A DNA stretch of 33,439 nt from an uncultured Oscillospiraceae bacterium (GCA_949841355.1 CATKZP010000023.1:1-33439), one strand, 5' to 3'. Shown: positions 7,840 to 14,915, numbered from the stretch's first letter. The notes: generated by a model from the sequence alone, not told the origin. Numbers and translations are program-made.

Positions 7840-9180
7840 ATGGCATTTGAAAGTCTCACCGACAAGCTGTCCAATGTGTTCAAGCGTCTGCGGGGCAAGG
7901 GCCGTCTCACCGAGGCCGACGTGAAGGAGGCCATGAAGGAGATCAAGATGGCCCTCCTGGAGGCGGACGTCAATTTCAAGGTGGTCAAGAACTTCGTGGC
8001 CCAGGTCACCGAGCGGGCCGTGGGCCAGGACGTGATGGAATCCCTCACCCCCGCCCAGATGATCGTCAAGATCGTCAACGAGGAGCTCACCGCCCTCATG
8101 GGGGGCGGCGAAACCAAGCTGGCGATCTCCTCCGCCCCGCCTACCGTGGTCATGCTGGTGGGCCTTCAGGGCGCGGGCAAAACCACCAACGGCGCCAAGC
8201 TGGCCGGTCTGATGAAAAAACAGGGCAAGCGTCCGCTCCTGGCCGCCTGCGACGTGTACCGCCCCGCCGCCATCAAGCAGCTGGAGGTGGTGGGCGAACA
8301 GCTGGATATCCCCGTGTTCCAGATGGGGCAGATTGATCCGGTGGACATCGCCAAAGCCGCCGTTGAGCACGCCAGAAAGCACGGCAGCGATATGGTGTTT
8401 CTGGATACCGCCGGGCGGCTCCACGTGGACGAGGCGCTTATGGACGAGCTGCGCCGGGTCAAAGAAGCCGTCAATCCAACTGAGATTCTGCTGGTGGTGG
8501 ACGCCATGATCGGCCAGGATGCCGTCACCGCCGCCAAAGCCTTCGACGACGCGCTGGACATCGACGGGGTCATGCTCACCAAGCTGGACGGCGACGCCCG
8601 GGGCGGCGCGGCTCTGTCCATCCGGGCGGTCACCGGCAAGCCCATCAAGTTCGCCGGCACCGGCGAAAAGCTGGACGCGGTGGAGGTATTCCACCCCGAC
8701 CGCATGGCCAGCCGCATCCTGGGCATGGGCGACGTGCTCTCTCTCATCGAAAAGGCGGAGCAGAATCTGGACGCCAAAAAGGCCGCCGAGCAGATGGAGC
8801 GGCTGCGGAAAAACAAGTTCACTCTGGCCGATTTCTACGACCAGCTGGTCCAGCTCAAGAGCATGGGCTCCATGGAGGACATCATGGGAATGCTCCCCGG
8901 CATGGGAGGCAAAAAGCTGGATCTGTCGGTAGACGAGGGCAATCTCAAGCGCATTGAGGCCATCATCCAGTCCATGACTCCCTTTGAGCGGGAAAATCCC
9001 AACGTCCTCAACTCCAGCCGGAAAAAGCGTATTGCCGCTGGGTCCGGCACCCAGGTGGTGGATGTGAACCGGTTGCTGAAGCAGTTCGACATGATCCAGC
9101 AGTTCACCCGGCAGTTTACCAACCCCAAAAAGGCCAAGGGACTGTTCGGACGGTTCAAGGGCATGGGTATGCCCTTCTAA
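7840..9180 (+). CDS. ffh: Signal recognition particle protein Ffh
   Basis: The 446-aa SRP54 homologue binds 4.5S/scRNA and signal peptides and delivers ribosomes to FtsY at the membrane. Seen in order: N-terminal helical bundle (1-90), P-loop GLQGAGKTT (108-116), DTAGR (189-193), TKLDG (247-251), then the methionine-rich M domain with MGSMEDIMGMLPGM and the RNA-binding SRKKRIAAGSGT segment near the C-terminus. The full family length is present. The start is ATG after GGAGTAA, directly downstream of ylxM. No SRP RNA gene is visible in the window. Confidence 0.97.
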   Translation: MAFESLTDKLSNVFKRLRGKGRLTEADVKEAMKEIKMALLEADVNFKVVKNFVAQVTERAVGQDVMESLTPAQMIVKIVNEELTALMGGGETKLAISSAPPTVVMLVGLQGAGKTTNGAKLAGLMKKQGKRPLLAACDVYRPAAIKQLEVVGEQLDIPVFQMGQIDPVDIAKAAVEHARKHGSDMVFLDTAGRLHVDEALMDELRRVKEAVNPTEILLVVDAMIGQDAVTAAKAFDDALDIDGVMLTKLDGDARGGAALSIRAVTGKPIKFAGTGEKLDAVEVFHPDRMASRILGMGDVLSLIEKAEQNLDAKKAAEQMERLRKNKFTLADFYDQLVQLKSMGSMEDIMGMLPGMGGKKLDLSVDEGNLKRIEAIIQSMTPFERENPNVLNSSRKKRIAAGSGTQVVDVNRLLKQFDMIQQFTRQFTNPKKAKGLFGRFKGMGMPF

Positions 9181-9196
9181 AAGGAGGCATCACGGC

Positions 9197-9376
9197 ATGA
9201 AACGGCAGCTCCAGGGCATCGCGCTCATCCTGATCAGCATTCAGCTCTCTCTCGTCTGTATCATTGATCCCTGGATTCCCGTGGTCGGTGACTTAGGCCG
9301 GGTCATGTATCCCGTGCTGTCGGCTGCCGCAAGCATCGCCGGGCTTGTGCTGGTATTTAGGCAAAAAGGCGATTAA
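9197..9376 (+). CDS. 59-aa two-span membrane protein between ffh and rpsP
   Basis: A small gene with an ideal ribosome binding site (AAGGAGGC at 9181-9188, starting at the end of ffh) and ATG at 9197. The protein starts MKRQLQGIALILISIQLSL, giving a first hydrophobic helix (about 7-23). A short DPWIP loop follows, then a second helix (about 37-54) and the tail FRQKGD. Codon use matches the neighbouring operon genes. I do not recognise a family. Its place inside a ribosome/SRP operon suggests co-expression with membrane-targeting machinery, but no function can be assigned from sequence. Confidence 0.72.
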   Translation: MKRQLQGIALILISIQLSLVCIIDPWIPVVGDLGRVMYPVLSAAASIAGLVLVFRQKGD

Positions 9377-9445
9377 TTCCGTTGGTTCTGTCCCTTTTGG
9401 GACATTTACCATAAACTTATGAATAACTTTGGAGGTGAATATACG

Positions 9446-9682
9446 ATGGTTAAGATCAGACTGCGCCGCATGGGCGCCAAGAAGGCTCCCTTCTACCGCG
9501 TTGTGGTCGCCGACTCCCGTTATCCCCGGGACGGCCGCTTCATCGAGGAACTGGGTACCTATGACCCCCGCCAGAACCCCGCCGCCGTCAACATTGACGT
9601 GGAGCGGGCTCAGGCCTGGATCAAGACCGGCGCTCAGCCCACCGACACGGTGCGCGATCTGCTGAAGAAGGCCGGCCTGTAA
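9446..9682 (+). CDS. rpsP: 30S ribosomal protein S16
   Basis: The 78-aa protein has the S16 beginning [20 protein letters not shown], the [14 protein letters not shown] motif and the typical [14 protein letters not shown] ending. S16 binds 16S rRNA and is needed for 30S assembly. The start is ATG 9446, eight bases after GGAGGTG; an upstream in-frame ATG at 9419 would place the ribosome binding site inside the coding sequence. A small TGTCCC/GGGACA hairpin (9389-9404) lies upstream in the 69-bp gap. Confidence 0.97.
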   Translation: MVKIRLRRMGAKKAPFYRVVVADSRYPRDGRFIEELGTYDPRQNPAAVNIDVERAQAWIKTGAQPTDTVRDLLKKAGL

Positions 9683-9700
9683 GCGCAATTGGGAGGCCAC

Positions 9701-9931
9701 ATGAAGGAATTGCTCACTTATATCGCCCGCAGCCTGGTGGACGATCCCGACGCGGTGTCCGTCTCTGAGTACGAGACGCCCGCCGAAACGGTGCTTGAGC
9801 TCCGGGTCGCTCCCAGCGACATGGGCAAGGTGATCGGCCGGCAGGGCCGCATCGCCAAGGAGATCCGGGCGCTGATGCGCTCGGTGGCCCAGCGCCAGGG
9901 TAAAAAGATTTCGGTCGATATCGTCGATTGA
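9701..9931 (+). CDS. khpA: KH-domain RNA-binding protein KhpA
   Basis: A 76-aa single type II KH domain protein. The GxxG loop is seen as IGRQGR within MGKVIGRQGRIAKEIR (about 46-61), and the C-terminus GKKISVDIVD is typical. KhpA (YlqC) partners KhpB/Jag in RNA binding and affects cell elongation and division in Firmicutes. It lies between rpsP and rimM as usual. The start is ATG at 9701 behind GGGAGGCC. Confidence 0.93.
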   Translation: MKELLTYIARSLVDDPDAVSVSEYETPAETVLELRVAPSDMGKVIGRQGRIAKEIRALMRSVAQRQGKKISVDIVD

Positions 9932-9937
9932 CTCTGG

Positions 9938-9966
9938 AAAGCAGGCGGGAGTGTCCCGCCTGCTTT
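9938..9966 (+). terminator. Hairpin with short T run between khpA and rimM (possible attenuator)
   Basis: A perfect 13-bp stem AAAGCAGGCGGGA/TCCCGCCTGCTTT (9938-9950 with 9954-9966) and a 3-nt GTG loop is followed by only four T. It lies between co-directional operon genes, so it may act as a partial terminator, a processing site or an mRNA stabiliser. Confidence 0.55.
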
Positions 9967-9991
9967 TACATTTGTGAGGAGGTGCGTCCCC

Positions 9992-10474
9992 ATCAAAGAC
10001 TTCTTAGACTGCGGGGAAATTGTCAACACCCACGGCATCCACGGCGAGGTGCGCATCGTGCCCTGGGCGGACAGCCCGGAATTCTTGTGCCGCTTCTCCA
10101 CACTTTATGTGGACGGCGCGGCCATAGCCCTGGCCTCCAGCCGGGTTCACAAGGGCAGCGTCATCGCCCGGTTCCAGGGAGTGGACACGGTGGAGCAGGC
10201 CATGACCCTCAAGGGCAAGGTGGTCCAGCTGCGCCGGGCGGACGCCAAGCTCCCGGAAGGCTCCTTTTTCATTGCCGACATCATCGGCCTGCCTGTAATA
10301 GATGAGGAAGGCCATGAGCTGGGCGTGCTCAAGGAGGTGCTTTCCCCCTCCGTCCAGCAGGTCTATGTGGTAGAGGGTGAGCGGGAAATCATGATCCCCG
10401 CCGTCCCCTCCTTCATTCTGGAGACCAATATCCAGGGCGGCTATATCAAGGTCCGCCTCATTGAAGGGATGTAG
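9992..10474 (+). CDS. rimM: Ribosome maturation factor RimM (probable ATC start)
   Basis: The protein has an N-terminal beta-barrel (FLDCGEIVNTHGIHGEVRIVPW, here split as FLDCGEIVN then THGIHGEVRI) and a C-terminal PRC barrel ending at GGYIKVRLIEGM. RimM binds S19 in the 30S head and helps 16S processing. The family normally begins a few residues before this first motif. Here the natural start position is ATC (9992), seven bases after a strong AGGAGGTG (9977-9984). The only conventional in-frame start upstream is GTG at 9974, which has no ribosome binding site and would put the Shine-Dalgarno inside the gene. I therefore prefer ATC, giving 160 aa. A base error ATG to ATC in the assembly is the main alternative. 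It ends three bases before trmD. Confidence 0.88.
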   Translation: MKDFLDCGEIVNTHGIHGEVRIVPWADSPEFLCRFSTLYVDGAAIALASSRVHKGSVIARFQGVDTVEQAMTLKGKVVQLRRADAKLPEGSFFIADIIGLPVIDEEGHELGVLKEVLSPSVQQVYVVEGEREIMIPAVPSFILETNIQGGYIKVRLIEGM

Positions 10475-10476
10475 CC

Positions 10477-11769
10477 ATGTACCGCATTGATATCATGACG
10501 CTGTTCCCCGATACGGTGGGCGACGTGCTGTCTGAGTCTATTTTGGGCCGGGCCCAGGAGCGGGACATCCTGCGCATCGACACCCACCAGATCCGGGACT
10601 ACACTCTGAACAAGCAGAAGCAGGTGGACGACTACCCCTATGGCGGCGGCCGGGGCGCGGTACTTCAGGCCGACCCGCTGTACCAGTGCTGGGATCATAT
10701 CCGCCGCCAATATGAAAACCGCCCCCACACCATCTGCCTCTCCCCCTGCGGCAAGACCTTCACTCAGGCGGATGCCAAGCGTCTGGCCTTGGACCACGAT
10801 CACCTGATCCTGGTGTGCGGCCATTACGAGGGCATTGACCAACGCTTCATCGACGAGTGCGTGGACGAGGAGATCTCCCTGGGGGATTTCGTTCTCACCG
10901 GCGGTGAGATCGCCGCCATGGCGGTGGCGGACGCGGTGTGCCGTCTGGTGCCTGGGGTGCTGGCTGACGCCGAGTGCTTCCAGGACGAGAGCCACTGGGA
11001 CGGCCTTCTGGAGTATCCCCAGTACTCTCGTCCCGAGGTGTGGCACGGCCGGGCGGTTCCCCCTGAGCTGCTCACCGGCAACCATGCCCAGGTGGCGCAC
11101 TGGCGGCGCAAGCAGTCCATTCTCCGCACCCGTGAGCGGCGGCCCGACCTGTACGAAAAACTGGACTTGTCCTCCAAATCCGATCAGAAGCTGCTGGCGG
11201 AGCTGGAACGGGAGTTGTCCCGCCCTTCCCTGCCCCAGCCGGTGGCGTGCCGTCCGGCGGAGGAGGGGGACATCCCTGCCATCCAGTCCATCATTGCCCA
11301 GGCCCGGGCCTGGATGGATGCCAACGGCATCGACCAGTGGACTGAGGACTACCCCGTGGCGGAGGACTACCGGAACGACATGTCCCGCGGGGAGTGTTTT
11401 GTGCTCACCTGCGGAGCGCAGGTGGGGGCGGTATTCACCCTGTATGCCCGCCCGGAGGCCAGCTACGCCGCCATCACCGACGGCAAATGGGGCGGGGGTG
11501 AGGAGCCCTACGCCTCTGTTCACCGCTGCGCTGTGGCGGCCCGTTGGATGGGCTCGGGACTGTCGGGAGAGATGGCCGCCGCCTGGGAGGCGCTGGCCCG
11601 GGGCATGGGGCTGGGCTGGCTGCGAATCGACACCCACAAGAAGAACAAGGCCATGCTGGGCCTGCTGCGTAAATCCGGCTTCCAGTACCGGGGAAACGTG
11701 CTGGTGGACGCGCCCCCTCCCCACGACCCCCGCCGGGTGGCCTATGAAAAACGCCTGAAATCTTTGTAA
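10477..11769 (+). CDS. trmD: tRNA (guanine37-N1)-methyltransferase TrmD fused to a GNAT acetyltransferase
   Basis: Residues 1 to about 240 are a complete TrmD: MYRIDIMTLFPD start, DDYPYGGGRGAVLQADP, the knot motifs CGHYEGIDQRF and SLGDFVLTGGE, and EYPQYSRP. It methylates G37 of tRNAs to prevent +1 frameshifting. TrmD normally ends there (about 240-250 aa). This frame continues without a break through a charged linker (LLAELERELSR) into a GNAT-type N-acetyltransferase domain (about 252-430) with a GIDQW segment, YASVHRCAVAARWMGSGLSG, and RIDTHKKNKAMLGLL plus KSGFQYRG acetyl-CoA motifs. The substrate of the acetyltransferase is unknown. rplS, often next in Firmicutes, is absent. No frameshift is needed to explain the fusion. 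Confidence 0.93.
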   Translation: MYRIDIMTLFPDTVGDVLSESILGRAQERDILRIDTHQIRDYTLNKQKQVDDYPYGGGRGAVLQADPLYQCWDHIRRQYENRPHTICLSPCGKTFTQADAKRLALDHDHLILVCGHYEGIDQRFIDECVDEEISLGDFVLTGGEIAAMAVADAVCRLVPGVLADAECFQDESHWDGLLEYPQYSRPEVWHGRAVPPELLTGNHAQVAHWRRKQSILRTRERRPDLYEKLDLSSKSDQKLLAELERELSRPSLPQPVACRPAEEGDIPAIQSIIAQARAWMDANGIDQWTEDYPVAEDYRNDMSRGECFVLTCGAQVGAVFTLYARPEASYAAITDGKWGGGEEPYASVHRCAVAARWMGSGLSGEMAAAWEALARGMGLGWLRIDTHKKNKAMLGLLRKSGFQYRGNVLVDAPPPHDPRRVAYEKRLKSL

Positions 11770-11795
11770 AGGTTTTGTGAACCGCTGCGCATCTC

Positions 11796-11823
11796 TTGAC
11801 AATCCTTGGTGATATGCTATAAT
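11796..11823 (+). promoter_or_regulatory. Sigma-A promoter for degV
   Basis: TTGACA (11796-11801) and TATAAT (11818-11823), 16-bp spacer, with an extended TG two bases before the -10. Both hexamers are perfect. Confidence 0.9.
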
Positions 11824-11857
11824 CTGATTTAGATTATTATATAAGGGGATTATTTTT

Positions 11858-12694
11858 ATGGGTTTTTCCATCATTGTAGACAGCTGCTGTGATTTGACCC
11901 CCGAAATGCGGGCCAACCCGATATTCCGCTCCATCCCGCTCACCATCCGCGTGGGCGGAAAGGACTATATTGACGACCAAAATCTGGACACCAGCCTGCT
12001 CATCTACGCTATGGACCAGAGTCCCGACGCCTCGTCCTCCTCCTGCCCCTCCCCTGGCGACTATTTGGAGGCGTTCCGCCAGGCGGAAGGCGATATCTAT
12101 GTGGTCACGCTTTCCGCCCTGCTCAGCGGCTCGCACAACAGCGCCTGGCAGGCCAAGCAGATGTTCCTGGAGGAGGAACCTGAGCGAAATATCCACGTCT
12201 TTAATTCCTGCTCCGCCTCCGCGGGGGAGGTCCTCCTGGCCCAGAAGCTCCACCGCCTGGCCAGCTCCGGCATCCCCTTTTCTCAGGTGGTGGCCCAAAC
12301 CGAACAGGCTGTCACCGACTCCAACACCCTGTTCGTGCTGGAGAACTTGGACAACCTGAGAAAAAACGGCCGGCTCACCAAGGTTCAGGCCATGCTCACC
12401 GGCGCGCTGCGCATCAAATTAATCATGGGGGCCACGCCCGAGGGCGAAATCTGCAAGCACGGGCAGGCACTGTCCATTAAGCAGGCCTTGAGCAAGCTGG
12501 TGGAAATCATGGCGGCTGATGAAAAGCACAAAGGGAAAATACTTTACATCGCCCAGTGCCTCTGCCCCGACCGCGCTCAGCAGCTATGGGAAATGGCCCA
12601 AAAGGTCTGCCAATTCTCCGGCGTCGTCATCACCGCCACCCGTGGGCTCAGCTCCTACTACGCCAACAGCGGCGGCGTGATTGCTGCCTACTAA
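11858..12694 (+). CDS. DegV-family fatty-acid-binding protein
   Basis: A 278-aa DegV protein: SIIVDSCCDLTPE start (usual DSxxDL motif with a second Cys), the SSSCPSPGDY segment that matches the TSQPSP lipid-headgroup motif, LSALLSGSHNSA, and the C-terminal half with NLDNLRKNGRLTK. DegV/FakB proteins bind a fatty acid and present it to FakA kinase for phosphorylation and phospholipid synthesis. No fakA is in the window. It is transcribed from its own strong promoter and begins a short cluster with the methyltransferase and rsmA. The start is ATG after AAGGGG. Confidence 0.92.
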   Translation: MGFSIIVDSCCDLTPEMRANPIFRSIPLTIRVGGKDYIDDQNLDTSLLIYAMDQSPDASSSSCPSPGDYLEAFRQAEGDIYVVTLSALLSGSHNSAWQAKQMFLEEEPERNIHVFNSCSASAGEVLLAQKLHRLASSGIPFSQVVAQTEQAVTDSNTLFVLENLDNLRKNGRLTKVQAMLTGALRIKLIMGATPEGEICKHGQALSIKQALSKLVEIMAADEKHKGKILYIAQCLCPDRAQQLWEMAQKVCQFSGVVITATRGLSSYYANSGGVIAAY

Positions 12695-12722
12695 ACCGCA
12701 GTGCGAAAGGAGCGACCCCATC

Positions 12723-13253
12723 ATGGCATCCGCAAAAGTGCGCATTGCAAGGGATCTCACCGGCCCTATCCTGGATCTTGGCGGCGGCGGTGAGGGCGTG
12801 ATCGGGCAGATCTACGGCCGGCAGGCAGTGGCCATTGATAACCGCCAGGAGGAGCTGGACGAAGCGCCGGAGGGCCCCCAAAAGCTCCTCATGGACGCCG
12901 CGCAGCTGACCTTTCCAGACGCCTCCTTTTCCCATGCCACCTCGTTTTTCACCCTCATGTATATGTCCCCCGGCATTCAGACCCAAGCCATCGCCCAGGC
13001 GGCCCGCGTGCTGCGCCCTGGCGGCAGCCTTCACATATGGGATGCCGTGATCGCCTCCGCTTATCCGGAGCCCTTCCTCATCGACGTAGACGTCGATGCC
13101 GCTGGGACCTCCCTCCACGCCACCTACGGCGTTCTCAAAGACAGCGCAGCCCAGGATTCCGATTATTTTCTCCACCTGTGTCAGGCCGCCGAATTAAAAC
13201 TGGCGGTCAGGCAGGACCATGACGGCTGGTTTTACCTCCGTCTCCAAAAATAA
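12723..13253 (+). CDS. Class I SAM-dependent methyltransferase (small)
   Basis: The 176-aa protein carries motif I as ILDLGGGGEGVIG (about residues 16-28), the acidic post-I position in VAIDNR, a motif II/III region VLRPGGSLHIWD, and a beta-rich C-terminus. It is near the minimum size for a Rossmann methyltransferase, and no substrate-recognition domain is visible. The start at 12723 is chosen because AAAGGAG lies about 11 bases upstream; the frame is open further back. It sits 28 bp after degV and 24 bp before rsmA, suggesting one transcript. The substrate is unknown. Confidence 0.8.
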   Translation: MASAKVRIARDLTGPILDLGGGGEGVIGQIYGRQAVAIDNRQEELDEAPEGPQKLLMDAAQLTFPDASFSHATSFFTLMYMSPGIQTQAIAQAARVLRPGGSLHIWDAVIASAYPEPFLIDVDVDAAGTSLHATYGVLKDSAAQDSDYFLHLCQAAELKLAVRQDHDGWFYLRLQK

Positions 13254-13277
13254 TGCCGCCAGCGATGGGAGGGCTCT

Positions 13278-14126
13278 ATGAATCTCACCGACATCCGTGA
13301 CATCCGGGCATTGCAGGCCCGGCATGGCTTTCACTTTTCCAAATCCATGGGACAGAATTTTCTCATTGCCGACTGGGTTCCCCGAGATATTGCCGATGCC
13401 GCCGAGCTGGACGAGAACTGCGCCGTGCTGGAAATTGGCCCGGGCATCGGCTCACTCACCCATCAGCTGGCCCGTCAGGCGGGCAGAGTGGCCACCATCG
13501 AGCTGGATACCTCCCTTTTGCCCATCCTGCGCGAAACGCTGGGCGATTGCTCCAACGTGGAGATTATCCCCGGGGACGTGATGAAGCTCGACCTTTCGGC
13601 TATTCTCTCTGAGAAATTCAGTGGTTTCACAATCAAGGCGTGCGCCAACCTGCCCTACAATATCACCACCCCGGTCCTTACCCGACTGCTGGAGACCGGC
13701 TGCTTTCAGTCCATCACGGTGATGATCCAAAAAGAGGTGGCAAAGCGTATCTGCGCCGCTCCCGGCGATCCGGACTGCGGAGCGTTTTCTCTCTTTTGTC
13801 AGTATCATGCCCAGTGTAGGCTGCTTTTTGAGGTCCCGCCAAGCTGCTTCTTCCCCGCCCCAAAAGTCACCTCGGCCGTGATCCAGATGATCCCGCACGC
13901 CGAGCCCCCGGTCCAGGGCGACCGGGAGGCTATTTTCGCCGTGGTAAAGGCGGCCTTTGCTCAGCGGCGCAAAACTCTGCTCAACGCCTTATCCGCCGCT
14001 TACGGCAGCTGTTTTTCCAAGGAAGAGCTGCGGCAGATCATTCTGGACTGCGGCCTGTCTGAGACCGTTCGTGGGGAGCGTCTGGGGCTGGAACAGTTTG
14101 CGGCTTTATCTCAGGCGCTGCGCTGA
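13278..14126 (+). CDS. rsmA: 16S rRNA dimethyladenosine transferase RsmA/KsgA
   Basis: The 282-aa protein has the RsmA signatures: SKSMGQNFLI near the start (21-30), SAM motif I LEIGPGIGSL (51-60), the acidic IELD motif, the catalytic NLPYNIT (124-130) and RRKTLLNAL in the C-terminal domain. It dimethylates A1518 and A1519 of 16S rRNA late in 30S assembly; loss gives kasugamycin resistance. The start is ATG behind GGGAGGG. It is the last intact chromosomal gene before the phage region. Confidence 0.96.
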   Translation: MNLTDIRDIRALQARHGFHFSKSMGQNFLIADWVPRDIADAAELDENCAVLEIGPGIGSLTHQLARQAGRVATIELDTSLLPILRETLGDCSNVEIIPGDVMKLDLSAILSEKFSGFTIKACANLPYNITTPVLTRLLETGCFQSITVMIQKEVAKRICAAPGDPDCGAFSLFCQYHAQCRLLFEVPPSCFFPAPKVTSAVIQMIPHAEPPVQGDREAIFAVVKAAFAQRRKTLLNALSAAYGSCFSKEELRQIILDCGLSETVRGERLGLEQFAALSQALR

Positions 14127-14131
14127 AACAC

Positions 14132-14179
14132 CCTCCTTTGTCAAATCCTTGCCCGGCGCATAGGATGGAACAAAGGAGG
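14132..14179 (+). promoter_or_regulatory. Hairpin that would hide the amidase-remnant ribosome binding site
   Basis: CCTCCTTTGT (14132-14141) is a perfect complement of ACAAAGGAGG (14170-14179), with a 28-nt loop. The right arm is the Shine-Dalgarno for the ATG at 14188. In RNA this would block ribosome access. It could equally be a chance by-product of a strong Shine-Dalgarno near a CT-rich sequence. Confidence 0.4.
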
Positions 14180-14187
14180 TTTTCCTT

Positions 14188-14235
14188 ATGCCTATTATTT
14201 ATCTTTCTCCTTCTACAGAGCAACATATATTATGA
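14188..14235 (+). pseudogene. N-terminal remnant of an amidase-like gene (15 codons)
   Basis: A strong ribosome binding site (AAAGGAGG) is followed by ATG and 15 codons reading MPIIYLSPSTEQHIL, then TGA. From memory this matches the first residues of Amidase_3-type N-acetylmuramoyl-L-alanine amidases of Oscillospiraceae, which begin with an IYLSPSTQE-like strand leading to the first catalytic residues. Nothing of the catalytic domain follows. A terminator hairpin starts five bases after the stop. Either the gene body was deleted, or an inserted element has displaced the rest. A leader peptide in front of an attenuator is a less likely alternative. Confidence 0.5.
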
Positions 14236-14239
14236 AGAA

Positions 14240-14267
14240 AAGAGGACGGGCTCCCACCCGTCCTCTT
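14240..14267 (+). terminator. Terminator hairpin after rsmA and the amidase remnant
   Basis: An 11-bp stem AAGAGGACGGG/CCCGTCCTCTT (14240-14250 with 14257-14267) with a 6-nt loop. The T tract is poor on the plus strand, so it may be a weak or Rho-assisted terminator. Confidence 0.6.
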
Positions 14268-14401
14268 CCCATATTCCCAACCCCACCACCAGATTTTCTC
14301 AGCTCTCTCCGCCCTATATCCAATCCCATACACTATTTGGAAAAATAACTATAAATGACGAAATAACTCTAGGAAAATTTCCCATTTTTGTGAAAAGACA
14401 T

Positions 14402-14425
14402 AAAAAAAAACTGCACATGCAGTTT
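14402..14425 (-). terminator. Intrinsic terminator of the antisense unit at the junction
   Basis: On the minus strand, an AAACTGC/GCAGTTT stem around an ATGT loop runs straight into nine T. It closes the transcription unit that starts near 14820. Confidence 0.75.
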
Positions 14426-14820
14426 AACTTAGTTAAAATACTCTCTAGCAAAGCTCCAGGAAGCATGCTACAATAAGCAACGGCTTATGCTTCATAGGTA
14501 ATGGCTGGCCCCACCAAAAGGAGGGGGCTTAATATCTTCCCCTCTGACATATTGAACAAGAAGGGGGGACAACCCATAATCATGGTTGATTTATCAACTA
14601 CACTCCAAGCCGTAGGTTTGTTGCTAAATGCAATAAACATTTTAATTCAGCTTTACGACCACTGGAGAATATACCCGAGAGAGAAGTAACTTAAGTCCGG
14701 CAAGACAAGCAGTTACATCTCTCCGTTAGAGCTACCGTTCGCAATATACAACAGGGAGCCAGCCAACTAGGAGTAACTGCCAATCACCCGCGCAATGCGC
14801 CTTCCCCGCCACACGAACGC
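14412..14820 (-). ncRNA. Putative antisense RNA opposite the 35-codon ORF
   Basis: The RNA is bounded by the promoter at 14855-14827 and the terminator at 14425-14402, giving about 410-420 nt. It covers the whole plus-strand ORF 14582-14689 and its presumed leader. The only sizeable reading frame in it (51 codons, from the ATG near 14644) has no ribosome binding site, so I favour a non-coding role. It is deduced from signals only. Confidence 0.5.
14582..14689 (+). CDS. 35-aa hydrophobic peptide, possible type I toxin
   Basis: The ORF MVDLSTTLQAV... encodes 35 residues: one hydrophobic helix (about residues 8-25, LQAVGLLLNAINILIQLY) and a charged tail DHWRIYPREK. An AAGGGGGG purine tract lies about 13 bases before the ATG, farther than ideal. 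The frame is also open from an ATG at 14501, giving a 62-aa version without a ribosome binding site. A weak promoter (TGCACA, 16 bp, TAAAAT at 14412-14439) lies upstream. The ORF is fully overlapped by a predicted antisense RNA. Size, single span and antisense partner fit type I toxins. I cannot name a family. Confidence 0.45.
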   Translation: MVDLSTTLQAVGLLLNAINILIQLYDHWRIYPREK

Positions 14821-14826
14821 CCCATT

Positions 14827-14855
14827 ATTCTACCAGACAGTGTTCCAGGTGTCAA
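14827..14855 (-). promoter_or_regulatory. Sigma-A promoter for the antisense RNA at the junction
   Basis: On the minus strand TTGACA (14855-14850), a 17-bp spacer and TAGAAT (14832-14827): 11 of 12 consensus bases. The predicted start is near 14820, reading toward the 35-codon ORF. Confidence 0.8.
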
Positions 14856-14915
14856 GCATCATTTTTCTAAAATCGCAACTTTTTTTCGTTAGGCACTGTA
14901 AGGCGCAATCGCAGC

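Noticed and set aside
9389..9404. TGTCCC/GGGACA hairpin before rpsP
   Set aside because: Six pairs without a T run; too short to call a terminator or a regulatory site.
14138..14476. 112-codon plus-strand frame after rsmA
   Set aside because: Low-complexity translation through the terminator hairpin and the AT-rich stretch. The amidase-like stub in another frame has the better ribosome binding site.
14492..14644. 51-codon minus-strand frame in the antisense unit
   Set aside because: There is no Shine-Dalgarno before its ATG and no recognisable features; kept only as an alternative explanation for that RNA.
14700..14780. tRNA-like string (GGTAGCTCTAACGGAGAG on the minus strand)
   Set aside because: No acceptor stem, T arm or TTCGAAT box can be built around it.
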